This document shows, piece by piece, positions 34,497-45,199 of a stretch of 64,000 nt of DNA. The notes under the pieces are model-generated. The model did not search any database. It saw nothing but the letters and a program-made list of their open reading frames with translations, and was not told where the DNA came from. Origin of the DNA: ATZT02 sp964655115 (GTDB taxonomy: Bacteria > Actinomycetota > Actinomycetes > S36-B12 > UBA5976). The stretch covers positions 1-64,000 of the forward strand of contig CAZZKM010000003.1 in assembly GCA_964655115.1 (NCBI GenBank), in the 5' to 3' direction. A program made the position numbers and the translations under genes. The first letter of the stretch is position 1. Each line of letters starts with the position of its first letter.

Positions 34497-35774
34497 TTGG
34501 CACGCTTAGGCGAAGGTACAGATCCACTAAAGTGCTCTTTTTGTGGCAAGGGTCAAAAGCAAGTTAAAAAATTAATAGCTGGCCCTGGTGTTTATATATG
34601 TGATGAATGTATTGAACTTTGTAATGAAATTATTGATGAAGAATTACAAGAAACAACAGATCTACCTTTTGATGAATTACCAAAACCAAAAGAAATTTAT
34701 CAATTTTTAGATAATTATGTAATTGGCCAAGATCACGCTAAGAAAGCTTTATCTGTTGCAGTTTATAACCATTACAAAAGAGTTCAAGCTGGTGCAAATG
34801 ACAGAGCCAAAGATGATGCAGTTGAACTAGCTAAATCAAACATTTTATTACTCGGTCCAACTGGATCAGGAAAAACTTTATTGGCTCAGACTTTAGCAAG
34901 GTTATTAAATGTGCCATTTGCAATTGCAGATGCAACTGCATTAACCGAAGCAGGTTATGTTGGAGAAGATGTTGAAAATATTTTATTGAAACTTATTCAA
35001 GCTGCTGATTACGATGTTAAAAAAGCTGAATCTGGAATTATTTATATTGATGAAATAGATAAAATTGCCAGAAAGAGCGAAAATCCATCAATTACCAGAG
35101 ATGTAAGTGGTGAAGGTGTACAACAAGCTTTATTAAAAATTTTAGAAGGTACTACTGCATCTGTTCCACCTCAAGGAGGTAGAAAGCATCCTCATCAAGA
35201 ATTTATTCAAATTGATACCAGCAATGTTTTATTCATTGTTGGTGGAGCTTTTGCTGGTTTAGATAAAATTATTGAGTCAAGAATTGGTAAAAAATCTCTT
35301 GGATTTACTGCAGATTTTTCAAATACGGAAAACACAAATCCAGGTGATATTTTTGGCAAGGTTATGCCAGAGGATTTGTTAAAGTTTGGAATGATTCCAG
35401 AATTTATTGGCAGACTTCCAGTTGTCACTAGCGTGACAGCACTTTCCGAAGAGGCTTTAATGCAAGTTTTAGTTAAACCAAAAAATGCACTCGTTAGACA
35501 ATATGAAAGATTATTTGGATTAGACAATGTTGAATTAGAAATTACCGAAGATGCATTAAGAGCAGTTGCGGAATTAGCTCATCTTCGAGGCACAGGCGCT
35601 AGAGGTCTCAGAGCCATTATGGAAGAAGTCTTACTAAATGTTATGTATGACATTCCAAGCAGAAAAGACATTGGAAAAGTTGTAGTAAATCGTGACACAG
35701 TGCTAGAAAATGTAAATCCTACTTTGGTTCCAAGAAAAGAACTACCAGAGCAACCTGAAGAAAAGTCTGCTTAA
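34497..35774 (+). CDS. clpX: ATP-dependent Clp protease ATP-binding subunit ClpX
   Basis: 425 residues. An N-terminal zinc-binding domain ([17 protein letters not shown]) that binds substrates and adaptors, then an AAA+ domain with Walker A GPTGSGKT, Walker [11 protein letters not shown] and the sensor and arginine-finger regions ([13 protein letters not shown]). An IGF-type loop for ClpP docking is replaced by [11 protein letters not shown] nearby. TTG start with AGGAG 6 bases upstream. Its 3' end overlaps convergent valS by 4 bases. Confidence 0.96.
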   Translation: MARLGEGTDPLKCSFCGKGQKQVKKLIAGPGVYICDECIELCNEIIDEELQETTDLPFDELPKPKEIYQFLDNYVIGQDHAKKALSVAVYNHYKRVQAGANDRAKDDAVELAKSNILLLGPTGSGKTLLAQTLARLLNVPFAIADATALTEAGYVGEDVENILLKLIQAADYDVKKAESGIIYIDEIDKIARKSENPSITRDVSGEGVQQALLKILEGTTASVPPQGGRKHPHQEFIQIDTSNVLFIVGGAFAGLDKIIESRIGKKSLGFTADFSNTENTNPGDIFGKVMPEDLLKFGMIPEFIGRLPVVTSVTALSEEALMQVLVKPKNALVRQYERLFGLDNVELEITEDALRAVAELAHLRGTGARGLRAIMEEVLLNVMYDIPSRKDIGKVVVNRDTVLENVNPTLVPRKELPEQPEEKSA

Positions 35775-38323
35775 GTTAATTTAATTTCTAGTTTAAGTTC
35801 TCCGTTTTGAGTTTTGTAAGTTAAATTTTTGATGTTTCCTGCCGCAATTAAATCTTTTTCAGCTTTCTTTAAAATTTCAATACCTTCGTTATTTGAATTT
35901 ATAACTAAATCAAAAACTTCAGCTTTCATGGAAAGTTGCTTTTCAGTTTTAGCTTTTCTAATTTCTGCTAGCACTTTGGTCACTAATTCAAGGTTTTCAA
36001 CTTTAATATTTTTATTTGCAGTAATTTCCTCAGGTTTTGGCCAGATTTGAAGATGTACTGAATCCTTTTGCCACCAAGACCAGACCTCTTCACTTACAAA
36101 TGGAACGAAAGGCGCAAAAAGTTTCAATAAGGTATGAATGGTAATTCCCAAGGCTGCTTTAGCCGAATTTGCTGATTCTTCACCTTGTTTTCCATAGGTT
36201 CTTTCTTTAACTAGTTCTACGTAATCATCAGTGAAAGACCAAAAAAAGGTTTCAGTTACTTCCAAAGCCTTTGTATAGTCGTATTTTTCAAATGCTTTTG
36301 AAGCGGTCTCAACTACTTGGGCTAATTTATTTAATAATGCATGGTCAACTTCAAGTTTTACATCATCTTTTTTCAAAGTGGCATTTAAACTTAAAGCAAA
36401 TTTACTCGCGTTAAGAATTTTTACAGCTAATCTTTTTCCAATTTTCATCTGCCCTGTATCAAATGCAGTATCAGTGCCAGGTCTACCCATTGCAGCCCAA
36501 TATCTCACTGCATCAGAGCCATACTCCTTTAATAAATCAATTGGAGTAACTACGTTTCCTTTTGATTTACTCATCTTTTTTCTATCTGGATCTAAAATCC
36601 AACCGCTAATACTAGTGTTTTTCCAAGGAAGAGAATTTTCTTCCAAATGACTTCTTACGACTGTTGAAAATAACCAAGTTCTAATTATTTCGTGCGATTG
36701 AGGTCTTAAATTCATAGGAAAGATTTTTTTAAATAAATCGTTGTCTAATCCCCATGAACCAGCAATCTGTGGTGTCAATGAAGAAGTAGCCCATGTATCC
36801 ATCACGTCTGGATCACCAATAAAGCCATTTGGTTTATTTCTTTGTGATTCATTAAATCCATCAGGACAATCACTTTGCGGATCGATCGGTAATTGACTTT
36901 CTTTAGGAATTAAAATTTGATCATAAATTGGATTAGCATTTTCATCTAATTTGTACCAAATAGGAAGTGGAACACCAAAAAATCTTTGCCTGGAGATTAA
37001 CCAATCGCCATTAAGTCCTTCAACCCAGTTTTGGTATCTGATTTTCATGTAATCAGGATGCCAACATAACTCTTCACCTCGAGATAAAAGTTGATTTCTT
37101 AAATTCTGATCTCGACCACCATTTCTTATGTACCACTGTCTGGTGGTAACAATTTCTAAAGGTTTATCACCTTTTTCAAAAAATTTGACTGCGTGCGTAA
37201 TTGGTTTTGGTTCACCGATTAATTGATTTGATTTCTTTAATTCATCTACCAAAATTTCTCTAGTTGTGTGAGAAGTTTTTCCAATTATTTTAGAAAATAT
37301 TTCTATAGCTTTAGCAGTTTTTATCCAGTCGGGAGTTTCATTTTGAATTTTTCCATCCCAACCAATTAATCCTCTTGTTGGTAAATTAAATTCTCTCCAC
37401 CAAATAACATCTGTAACGTCTCCAAAAGTACAAATCATAGCGATTCCGCTTCCTTTTTCAGGATCTGCCAAATGATGGGCAACAACTGGAACTTCAACTT
37501 CGAATAAAGGAGTTATTACTTTTTTCCCAAATAGAGGTTTGTATCTTTCATCTTCAGGATTTGCCACTAAAGCAACACAACTTGGAAGAAGTTCTGGTCT
37601 TGTGGTTTCAATAAATACATCAGAGCCATCTTCTTTTTTGAATGCGATTTTATGAAAAGCTCCGGGTCTTTCTCTGTCTTCCAATTCGGCTTGGGCAACT
37701 GCAGTTCTAAAAGTTACATCCCAAAGCGTTGGAGCTTCAGCTTGATAAGCTTCCCCTCGATTTAAATTATTTAAAAATGCTTTTTGAGACACAAATCTGG
37801 CTCGTTTATCAATTGTTTGATACGTATAATTCCAGTCAATTGATAAACCCAAAGTTTGAAATAATGATTCAAAAACTTTTTCATCCTCTAATGTTAATTT
37901 TTCGCACAATTCAACAAAGTTTTTCCTTGATATTGGAATTTGTTTTTCTGAGGGTTCTGTGGGAGGTTGAAAATTTGGATCGTAAGCAAGGGAAGGATCG
38001 CACCTGACTCCAAAAAAGTTTTGAACTCTTCTTTCCGTTGGCAATCCGTTGTCATCCCAACCAATGGGATAAAAAACTTTTTTACCAATCATTCTCTGGT
38101 AGCGAGCGATTAAGTCAGTGTGCGTATAGGAAAAAACATGTCCAACGTGAAGTGAGCCACTAACAGTTGGAGGAGGGGTATCGATTGAGTAAACAGAGCT
38201 TTTGTCGCAATTTTTATCAAATGCATAGGTTTTGTTGCTAACCCAAGCATTTCCCCATTTTTCCTCTAAACCATCTAAAGATGGTTTTTCAGGAACTTGA
38301 GGGTAAATTGCAGAATCACTCAT
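35771..38323 (-). CDS. valS: Valyl-tRNA synthetase
   Basis: Class I synthetase of about 850 residues that charges tRNA-Val. It has the HIGH-like [12 protein letters not shown] and KMSKSKGN motifs and [17 protein letters not shown]; the editing domain ([23 protein letters not shown]) lies between. The start ATG 38323 is chosen over TTG 38341 because a TAAGAT box is exactly 7 bases upstream. It is divergent from folC. The C-terminal tRNA-binding arm is shorter than in E. coli. Confidence 0.95.
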   Translation of the reverse strand: MSDSAIYPQVPEKPSLDGLEEKWGNAWVSNKTYAFDKNCDKSSVYSIDTPPPTVSGSLHVGHVFSYTHTDLIARYQRMIGKKVFYPIGWDDNGLPTERRVQNFFGVRCDPSLAYDPNFQPPTEPSEKQIPISRKNFVELCEKLTLEDEKVFESLFQTLGLSIDWNYTYQTIDKRARFVSQKAFLNNLNRGEAYQAEAPTLWDVTFRTAVAQAELEDRERPGAFHKIAFKKEDGSDVFIETTRPELLPSCVALVANPEDERYKPLFGKKVITPLFEVEVPVVAHHLADPEKGSGIAMICTFGDVTDVIWWREFNLPTRGLIGWDGKIQNETPDWIKTAKAIEIFSKIIGKTSHTTREILVDELKKSNQLIGEPKPITHAVKFFEKGDKPLEIVTTRQWYIRNGGRDQNLRNQLLSRGEELCWHPDYMKIRYQNWVEGLNGDWLISRQRFFGVPLPIWYKLDENANPIYDQILIPKESQLPIDPQSDCPDGFNESQRNKPNGFIGDPDVMDTWATSSLTPQIAGSWGLDNDLFKKIFPMNLRPQSHEIIRTWLFSTVVRSHLEENSLPWKNTSISGWILDPDRKKMSKSKGNVVTPIDLLKEYGSDAVRYWAAMGRPGTDTAFDTGQMKIGKRLAVKILNASKFALSLNATLKKDDVKLEVDHALLNKLAQVVETASKAFEKYDYTKALEVTETFFWSFTDDYVELVKERTYGKQGEESANSAKAALGITIHTLLKLFAPFVPFVSEEVWSWWQKDSVHLQIWPKPEEITANKNIKVENLELVTKVLAEIRKAKTEKQLSMKAEVFDLVINSNNEGIEILKKAEKDLIAAGNIKNLTYKTQNGELKLEIKLT

Positions 38324-38330
38324 ACCAGCA

Positions 38331-38336
38331 ATCTTA
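38331..38336 (-). promoter_or_regulatory. -10 box of valS (leaderless)
   Basis: TAAGAT on the minus strand, 7 bases before ATG 38323. Confidence 0.55.
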
Positions 38337-38345
38337 TGCAATACA

Positions 38346-38351
38346 TAGTAT
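38346..38351 (+). promoter_or_regulatory. -10 box of folC (leaderless)
   Basis: TAGTAT, 7 bases before ATG 38359. The valS and folC boxes are only 9 bases apart, so the two divergent promoters overlap. Confidence 0.55.
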
Positions 38352-38358
38352 TTAATTA

Positions 38359-39672
38359 ATGATGGTCAATTTAGACGCAGTTTCAGCACTTTCTAATCGA
38401 TTTCCTGAAAACAAAATTAATCCTTCCCTAGATCGAATTTTGATGGCAATGGAATTAATGGGTCAGCCTCAAAACAATTTCAAAACAATTCATATCGCTG
38501 GCACTAATGGCAAAACTAGTACTACTCGAATGATTGAGCGACTATTGCGAACACTTGATTTGAAAACAGGACTATTTATTAGTCCTCATTTAATTCATCC
38601 CCGTGAGCGAATTGAGATTAATGGACAAATTATTTCTGAAAAAAGGTTTCAAGAAATATTTGATGAAGTAAGTCCATATTTAGAGTTAATTGATCAAAAA
38701 TTTATAGATGCCCCAATGACTTTTTTTGAAGTTTTAACCGCAATGGGATTTTTAGCTTTTTCTGATGAACCAATTGATGTTTTATCCCTTGAAGTTGGGA
38801 TGGGGGGAAGTTGGGATTCAACAAATGTAGTTACACCTGAAGTTTCAGTTATCACAGCAATTGGATTAGATCATCAAGAATTTCTAGGTTCAAGTATTAA
38901 AGAAATAGCATATGAAAAATCAGGAATAATAAAAGAAAATATTCCAGTCGTTATCTCAAAACAAGTTAAAGAGGCAAATCAAGTTTTAAACGAAACCGCT
39001 TTAAGCAAAAATTCTCAAATAATAAGAGAAGGCATCGAATTTGATATTTTAGAAAGAACTGTTGGAGTGGGAGGGCAGCAATTAAATATTGCAACTCCTC
39101 ACGGAAATTATCAGGATTTATTTTTACCTCTTTTTGGCAAGTATCAGGCTTCAAATGCGGCATGTGCTTTGACAGCTGTTGAAACTTTTTTTGGAAAGAA
39201 ACTTGAATTAGAACTTGTACAAGAAGCATTTGCTGATTTTAAATCTCCTGCAAGATTGCAAATTATCAAAAGAAATCCCACTATTTTAATCGATGCCGCA
39301 CATAATGTTTCAGGTGTTCAAAATACTATTGAGGCCATTGAAGAGACATTTAAATTTGATCAAAAGATATTGATAATAGGTTTTATGAAAGATAAGGATG
39401 TTGACGAAATGCTTGATCTGCTGAAAAGTTATGCCCAAGATGTAATAATTACTCAAGTTAATTCAAATAGAGCGATAAGCATAGAGGATTTAAATAAAAA
39501 AATAAGTTTGATTCCAAATTTTTCACAAAACTTAATTGCTTACAATAATTCAAAAGATGCACTTGATTCTGCAATTACGATAGCTAAAACAAAGAGTGGC
39601 TCAACTGGCATTATCGTTTTAGGTTCGATAGCTTTGGCTGGGGAAATACTTCAGCATTCAAAATCTTTTTAG
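38359..39672 (+). CDS. folC: Dihydrofolate synthase / folylpolyglutamate synthase
   Basis: Adds glutamate to dihydropteroate and folates with ATP. 437 residues. P-loop GTNGKTSTT near residue 50, then LFISPHLIHPRERI, VLSLEVGMGG, GLDHQEFLG, EKSGI, and DAAHNVSG, as in all FolC/Mur ligase relatives. Start codons ATG at 38359 and 38362 are tandem. The DUF4233 gene follows after 6 bases. Confidence 0.94.
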   Translation: MMVNLDAVSALSNRFPENKINPSLDRILMAMELMGQPQNNFKTIHIAGTNGKTSTTRMIERLLRTLDLKTGLFISPHLIHPRERIEINGQIISEKRFQEIFDEVSPYLELIDQKFIDAPMTFFEVLTAMGFLAFSDEPIDVLSLEVGMGGSWDSTNVVTPEVSVITAIGLDHQEFLGSSIKEIAYEKSGIIKENIPVVISKQVKEANQVLNETALSKNSQIIREGIEFDILERTVGVGGQQLNIATPHGNYQDLFLPLFGKYQASNAACALTAVETFFGKKLELELVQEAFADFKSPARLQIIKRNPTILIDAAHNVSGVQNTIEAIEETFKFDQKILIIGFMKDKDVDEMLDLLKSYAQDVIITQVNSNRAISIEDLNKKISLIPNFSQNLIAYNNSKDALDSAITIAKTKSGSTGIIVLGSIALAGEILQHSKSF

Positions 39673-39678
39673 GATTTT

Positions 39679-40020
39679 ATGAGAGCTCTAACATCTGCAG
39701 TTATTAGTTTTGAAATTCTAATTCTTATATTATTTATTCCTGCCGCGCTTCAAAATACTGAAGTAAATAGTACTTTTATGGTCTATACTTCAATATTTTT
39801 AATACTTTTTTCTGTAATCATTCTGGGTTTACTGAAAAAGCGAATTGGATTAATTCTTGGTTCTATTTTTCAACTATTCTTAATAGGTCTAGGTTATTTT
39901 GTAAATTGGATGTATATTTTGGGTTTGATTTTTTTGGGATTATGGGTTGCTTCAATAAAAATAGGCAAAAAAACAGATCAAATCAAGAGTTCGTTCAAAC
40001 CAAAAAATGACTCAAAGTAG
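39679..40020 (+). CDS. DUF4233 family membrane protein
   Basis: 113 residues with four hydrophobic helices (about 8-24, 34-51, 57-75, 78-96) and a charged tail. Actinobacterial DUF4233 proteins are almost always between folC and ndk, as here. Function unknown. The starting M-R-A-L-T-S-A-V-x-x-F-E is typical of the family. Confidence 0.8.
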   Translation: MRALTSAVISFEILILILFIPAALQNTEVNSTFMVYTSIFLILFSVIILGLLKKRIGLILGSIFQLFLIGLGYFVNWMYILGLIFLGLWVASIKIGKKTDQIKSSFKPKNDSK

Positions 40021-40052
40021 TATGAGAACAATAGGAATTGAAGGGAATTAAC

Positions 40053-40463
40053 TTGAGCGAAAGATCATTAGTTTTAATAAAACCAGACGGAGTTAAACGC
40101 GGATTGGTTGGTGAAGTACTAAAAAGAATTGAGACTAAAGGTTGGAAAATTGTTGCTCTGGAAATGAAAAAATTAGATGAAAGAACAGCTGCAGCTCATT
40201 ATGCAGAACATGATGGTAAACCTTTCTTTAAAGATTTAGTCGCTTTTATAACTTCCTCAGAATTAGTGGCACTGGTTATTGAAGGTCCAAATGCAATCGC
40301 AGGTTGGAGACAAATGATGGGTGCAACGAATCCAGCAAATGCTCAACCAGGAACAATTCGAGGAGATTTCGCAACTGAAACACAAAACAACGTGACTCAT
40401 GGTTCAGATTCTCCTGAGTCAGCATCCAGGGAGATTGCACTTTTCTTTCCCGGATTAAAGTAG
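40053..40463 (+). CDS. ndk: Nucleoside diphosphate kinase
   Basis: Balances NTP and dNTP pools by a phospho-His intermediate. 136 residues. [13 protein letters not shown] opens the protein; the active-site His lies in [31 protein letters not shown] is the nucleotide-binding segment. The TTG start at 40053 is preferred over an upstream TTG because AAGGGA is 6 bases before it and it matches the family start. Confidence 0.95.
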   Translation: MSERSLVLIKPDGVKRGLVGEVLKRIETKGWKIVALEMKKLDERTAAAHYAEHDGKPFFKDLVAFITSSELVALVIEGPNAIAGWRQMMGATNPANAQPGTIRGDFATETQNNVTHGSDSPESASREIALFFPGLK

Positions 40464-40505
40464 TTTTACGTAATATAAATAGAGAAGTTAAATAAAAGGA
40501 TAATT

Positions 40506-41540
40506 GTGGCAGGATTCAGCGGTGGTTTTTTAGGTCGTGATTTAGCAGTTGATTTAGGAACTGCAAACACATTAGTTTACGAACGTGGTCGTGGAATTGT
40601 TTTAAATGAACCATCCGTAGTTGCGATTAACCAAAACACAGGCGGAATTGTTGCCGTTGGGGCAGAAGCAAAAAGAATGGTGGGAAGAACTCCAGGAAAT
40701 ATTGTTGCTATTCGTCCATTAAAAGATGGTGTTATTGCCGATTTTGATACCACCGAAAGAATGCTTAGATACTTTATTCAAAAAGTTCATAAACGTAGAT
40801 TCTTAGCAAAACCAAGAGTTGTTATTTGTGTTCCAAGTGGAATTACAGGTGTTGAACAACGTGCTGTTAAAGATGCAGGTTATGCAGCCGGAGCTAGAAA
40901 AGTTTACATAATTGAAGAACCTATGGCTGCTGCAATTGGTGCAGGATTACCAATTCATGAACCAACAGGAAACATGGTTGTTGATATTGGTGGAGGAACA
41001 TCAGAAGTTGCAGTCATTTCTTTAGGTGGTGTAGTTACTTCTTTATCAATAAGAACTGGTGGAGATGAACTAGATGATGCACTAGTTCAATTTGTTAAAA
41101 AAGAATATTCTTTAATGTTAGGTGAACGCACTGCAGAAGAAATCAAAACCACAGTTGGAACTGCATTTCCAGTTCCAGATGAAACCTCAGCCGAATTAAG
41201 GGGACGAGATTTAGTTACAGGTTTACCAAGAACGATTGTTGTTACCGCAGAAGAAATAAGACGTGCGTTAGATGAACCTTTAACCAGAATTGTTGATGCT
41301 GTAAAAACAACTCTTGATAGAACTCCTCCCGAACTTTGCGGTGACATTATGGATCGCGGAATTGTGTTAACTGGAGGCGGAGCATTACTAAAAGGTTTAG
41401 ATGAAAGATTAAGACATGAAACTGGAATGCCAGTAATTATTGCGGAGCAACCTTTAAATTGCGTTGTCAATGGTTCAGGAAAATGTGTTGAAGAGTTCGA
41501 GGCTTTACAACAAGTATTGATCTCAGAACCACGCGCCTAA
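40506..41540 (+). CDS. mreB: Rod-shape determining protein MreB
   Basis: Actin-like protein of 344 residues that guides peptidoglycan synthesis during elongation. The ATP-binding motifs are [10 protein letters not shown] (phosphate 1), [19 protein letters not shown] (phosphate 2) and [14 protein letters not shown] (adenosine). GTG start behind AAAGGA. It begins the mreB-mreC-mreD-mrdA-rodA operon. Possession of this set implies a rod- or vibrio-like cell, rather than a coccus. Confidence 0.96.
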   Translation: MAGFSGGFLGRDLAVDLGTANTLVYERGRGIVLNEPSVVAINQNTGGIVAVGAEAKRMVGRTPGNIVAIRPLKDGVIADFDTTERMLRYFIQKVHKRRFLAKPRVVICVPSGITGVEQRAVKDAGYAAGARKVYIIEEPMAAAIGAGLPIHEPTGNMVVDIGGGTSEVAVISLGGVVTSLSIRTGGDELDDALVQFVKKEYSLMLGERTAEEIKTTVGTAFPVPDETSAELRGRDLVTGLPRTIVVTAEEIRRALDEPLTRIVDAVKTTLDRTPPELCGDIMDRGIVLTGGGALLKGLDERLRHETGMPVIIAEQPLNCVVNGSGKCVEEFEALQQVLISEPRA

Positions 41541-41561
41541 CAACATGATCGGCGGTTTGCC

Positions 41562-42488
41562 GTGAGAGATTCAACTCGATTAAGAACAATATTAGCCGTT
41601 TTATTACTACTTTCGTTTACTTTTGTGGCACTTGAATTAAGAAGTTCAGGCAGTGGAGTTACTAAAACATTAAGAGAATTTACGGCAAACTTAATTTCAC
41701 CCATTCAAGAATCATCGAGTAATTTTACTAATTCAATTAAGAATTTCTCAAATACTTGGAATGAAATAAGAACGGCACGAAGTCAAGTTAAAGATTTACA
41801 ATCAGAAAATTTAATGCTTAAGGAAGAGCTGGCAAAATCAGAAGAAGAAAGAAGAAGAGCAGCAGAATTAGATGCTTTATTAAAACTAGCTGGAATTGGA
41901 ACTTATGAAATTGTTCCTGCAAAAGTAATTGCTATAGGGTCTGCCCAAGATTATTCATGGACTATCACAATTGATGTTGGCCAATTAGATGGAATAACTA
42001 CAGATATGACAGTTTTGAGTGGTCAAGGTTTAGTGGGGCGAACCGTTTCAGTTGCAGATTCATCTGCAACAGTTGCACTTTTGGCTGATCCTTCTAGCAA
42101 AGTTGGCGCAAGAATCGGTGGAAAAGGCGAATTGGGTTTCATCGGAGGCACAGGTTTACCAAGTGAGCTCGAATTTGAATTATTTGATCCAATAGCGGAG
42201 ATAAATAAAGGGGATCGAATTGTTACATGGGGTTCAGAAAATGGACGACCATTTGTACCTGGAGTTCCAATTGGTGAAGTTATTTCAATTAAATCTTCAC
42301 CAGGTTTATTAACAAAATCAGCTCGAGTAAAACCTTACGTTAAATTATCGACTCTTGATTTGGTAGGTGTTGTAGTGGAACAACCAAGAGTTGATCCAAG
42401 AGATTCCTTGTTACCGCCTGCACCAGTTGTTCCAACACCAAGCTCTTCAATCTCTATATCTCCAAGTGCAAGTCCTAGTGTGGAATAA
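41562..42488 (+). CDS. mreC: Rod-shape determining protein MreC
   Basis: 308 residues: short N-terminal cytoplasmic part, one membrane helix (TILAVLLLLSFTFVALEL), a coiled coil (about 50-105), and the beta-barrel domain (SWTITIDVGQLDGITTDMTVLSGQGLVG). The C-terminal tail is Pro/Ser-rich. MreC organises PBP2 and the elongation complex from outside the membrane. GTG start 21 bases after mreB. Confidence 0.93.
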   Translation: MRDSTRLRTILAVLLLLSFTFVALELRSSGSGVTKTLREFTANLISPIQESSSNFTNSIKNFSNTWNEIRTARSQVKDLQSENLMLKEELAKSEEERRRAAELDALLKLAGIGTYEIVPAKVIAIGSAQDYSWTITIDVGQLDGITTDMTVLSGQGLVGRTVSVADSSATVALLADPSSKVGARIGGKGELGFIGGTGLPSELEFELFDPIAEINKGDRIVTWGSENGRPFVPGVPIGEVISIKSSPGLLTKSARVKPYVKLSTLDLVGVVVEQPRVDPRDSLLPPAPVVPTPSSSISISPSASPSVE

Positions 42489-42490
42489 GA

Positions 42491-43012
42491 ATGAATGCAT
42501 ATAAATATGTTGCTTTAGTTGTAACAATTATTACGGCAGCTGTGCTACAACCTACTTTTTTTGCAAAATTTTTTTTACCGGGAGCAACTCCAGATGTTTT
42601 AATTGTGGTTTTAACTTGTTGGGCTTTACTTAAGGGGCCTGCCGTTGGAGCAATTGCTGGATTTTTTACTGGATTTTTAATTGACGTGTTACCACCAGGG
42701 GATCACTTAATGGGAATTTCTTCAATTTTTTTAACATTGATTGGTTATTTAGTTGGTTATTTAAGTCAAAATCAAAGTAGATCTTTTGTTCGTCCGTTGA
42801 TAATTTCGGCTTCGGTTGCAAATGTTTTCTTTATAGTTAGAAGTATTTGGGCAAATTTATCTGGATCTGAATTTTCTATAAACATTTTTGCTGTAAATTT
42901 TTTGACTCAAGGTTTGTATGCTGCGCTGTTAGCTATTTTTATTTATCCTGCAATTGGATTCTTGGACAAAAAATTAGGGCCAATTTCGAGAGCAGAAGAA
43001 TTAAGGGTTTAA
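42491..43012 (+). CDS. mreD: Rod-shape determining protein MreD
   Basis: 173 residues with about five hydrophobic helices. PDVLIVVLTCWALLKGPAVGAIAGFFTGFLIDVLPP is the family signature region. MreD is an integral membrane part of the elongation complex. Only 2 bases follow mreC, and mrdA starts right after the stop. Confidence 0.9.
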   Translation: MNAYKYVALVVTIITAAVLQPTFFAKFFLPGATPDVLIVVLTCWALLKGPAVGAIAGFFTGFLIDVLPPGDHLMGISSIFLTLIGYLVGYLSQNQSRSFVRPLIISASVANVFFIVRSIWANLSGSEFSINIFAVNFLTQGLYAALLAIFIYPAIGFLDKKLGPISRAEELRV

Positions 43013-45199
43013 ATGCAAGATAAAACTCATATCCGTTTAAAAATTTTGAGAGCTGTTTTGCTCTCATTAATGTTTACTTTGGTTGGACGTTTGTTTTTTA
43101 TTCAAATTACATCTGGAGATGATTTTCAACAAGCATCCCAACGAAACGCATTCAGAGAAGTTTTTACACCCTCTGTCCGTGGTCTTATTTTAGATCAAGT
43201 AGGTAGACCAGTAGTTGCAAATAAATCAACCGTCGTAATTAGTGTTAACACTCGAATTCTTGAATCTTTTGAAGATAAAGGAGAATCAGTAATCTCTAAG
43301 CTATCTTCTGTCATTAATATTCCAGAAAATGAAATTAAAGATCGACTAACTCCATGTGGAACCAAGGGAGCTAAGAAACCACCAATTTGTTGGTCAGGCT
43401 CACTTTTTCAACCAATCCCCATTGCGCAAGATGTTGATAACAAAATTGCATTACAAATTATGGAACAAAGAAGTGATTTTCCTGGCGTTACGGCTGAACT
43501 AAACGCTTTAAGAGAAATTCCACGACCTTTTGATGTAAATATGGCACACATCATCGGATATGTAGGACCAGTAACTGATAAAGAAATTGATAAACAAAAG
43601 AAAGAAGGAATTTCATCTGATGATTTCGCATTACAAAATAATGACAAAATTGGAAGAGCAGGAGTTGAACGTTATTACGATGCGTGGTTAAGAGGAAAAC
43701 CTGGAGTAACAGTACTTGCTGTGGATAAAGCATCAAATATAAAAGGTGTTGTAAAAGAAATTGATCCAGATCCAGGTAAATATGTTGTTTTAAATATTGA
43801 TGCTAAATTGCAATCTTTGGTTGAAGAGCAATTAGCTGCAGCAATTGATAGAGCTAGATCAAAAAATTATGTTGGAGAATCTGGTGCTGCAGTTGTAGTC
43901 GATGTTACAAATGGTCATGTTTTAGCAATGGCAACTTATCCAAGTTATGATCCAAGAATTTGGTTAGGCGGAATAACAAGTGAACAATTTCAAGCATTGT
44001 CTGACCCAAAATCTGGGGTTCCCTTAATTAGTAGAGCAACCCAAGGTTTATTTGCGCCAGCGTCAATTTTTAAAGTAATTTCTACAGCAGCAGCTGCTGA
44101 AAATGGCTTTGATTTAAATGATATATATCAATGTCCACCTCAAATGGAAATTGGTAATCGTGTATTTAGAAACTATGAATCTATTGGTTTTGGTGCAATT
44201 ACCATGCAAAGAGCTTTGGAAGTTTCTTGTGACACTGTTTATTACGACATTGCAAATAAATTATGGCTAAGAGATGGTGGATTAAATCCTATTGAAAATC
44301 CCAAAGATGCACTTGAAAAAATGTCTTTTGCGTTTGGGTTAGGTTCAAAAAGTGGAATCGATTTACCAGAAGATGTTAAAGGTCGCGTTGGAGGACGAAT
44401 ATTTAAAAAAGAATTTTGGGAAAAGAATCATGAAGTTTGGTGTGAAAGAGCTGAAAATGGTTACCCTGAAGTAGCTGAAAAAGATCCAGAGCGCGCAAGA
44501 ATGTTGCAAAAGTTTGCTGTAGAAAATTGCACTGAAGGAATGAGATTTAGAGCAGGAGATGCAGTAAACACAGCAATTGGGCAAGGTGACACTGTTGTGA
44601 CACCTTTACAAATGGCAATGGTTTATGCCGCGATTGCAAATGGTGGCTCAGTTTATGAACCCAGGGTAGTAAAAGCAATCATGAATCCAGATGGAACCAT
44701 TGCGCAACAAATTAATTCAAAAGTAAAAAGTAAACTTCCAATTTCAGATGCAACTTTAAATTATATTCAAAAATCATTAGTTGGTGTGACTATTTCAGGA
44801 ACAGGAGCGCCACCTTTTGTTGGTTTTCCTCTTTCTAGAATTCCAGTTGCTACAAAAACTGGAACAGGTGAAGTTTTAGGTAAACAATCAACTTCTTGGT
44901 TTGCAAGTTATGCACCTGCCGATAATCCAAAATATGCTGTAGTGATGATGGTTGCTCAAGGTGGAACTGGTTCAGGAACTTCTGCACCAAGTGTGAGAAG
45001 AATTTATGAAGAAATTTTTGGAGTAAGAGGTAACACGATTGATCCTAACTCAAGTATTTTATTTGGTGGACAACCAAATAATTCAATGCCAAAAATAAGA
45101 CCAGATGGTTTGCCAGATTATCCAGAAATTGAAGATTTATTGAATCCAAGTCCTTCACCATCTATTTCAAATTTAAGTGTTACGAAAGCTTCATCATGA
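43013..45199 (+). CDS. mrdA: Penicillin-binding protein 2 (MrdA)
   Basis: Transpeptidase of the elongation machinery, 728 residues. N-terminal membrane helix, non-catalytic domain (PSVRGLILDQVGRPVVANKS), then the transpeptidase domain: SxxK is SIFK (in FAPASIFKVIS), SxN is SCD, and KTGTGE is the third motif. SCD in place of SxN is found in this class. It is coupled by a 4-base overlap to rodA, its glycosyltransferase partner. Confidence 0.95.
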   Translation: MQDKTHIRLKILRAVLLSLMFTLVGRLFFIQITSGDDFQQASQRNAFREVFTPSVRGLILDQVGRPVVANKSTVVISVNTRILESFEDKGESVISKLSSVINIPENEIKDRLTPCGTKGAKKPPICWSGSLFQPIPIAQDVDNKIALQIMEQRSDFPGVTAELNALREIPRPFDVNMAHIIGYVGPVTDKEIDKQKKEGISSDDFALQNNDKIGRAGVERYYDAWLRGKPGVTVLAVDKASNIKGVVKEIDPDPGKYVVLNIDAKLQSLVEEQLAAAIDRARSKNYVGESGAAVVVDVTNGHVLAMATYPSYDPRIWLGGITSEQFQALSDPKSGVPLISRATQGLFAPASIFKVISTAAAAENGFDLNDIYQCPPQMEIGNRVFRNYESIGFGAITMQRALEVSCDTVYYDIANKLWLRDGGLNPIENPKDALEKMSFAFGLGSKSGIDLPEDVKGRVGGRIFKKEFWEKNHEVWCERAENGYPEVAEKDPERARMLQKFAVENCTEGMRFRAGDAVNTAIGQGDTVVTPLQMAMVYAAIANGGSVYEPRVVKAIMNPDGTIAQQINSKVKSKLPISDATLNYIQKSLVGVTISGTGAPPFVGFPLSRIPVATKTGTGEVLGKQSTSWFASYAPADNPKYAVVMMVAQGGTGSGTSAPSVRRIYEEIFGVRGNTIDPNSSILFGGQPNNSMPKIRPDGLPDYPEIEDLLNPSPSPSISNLSVTKASS

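Noticed and set aside
38324..38341. TTG start of valS at 38341
   Set aside because: The leaderless box at 38331-38336 would lie inside the gene; ATG 38323 fits better.
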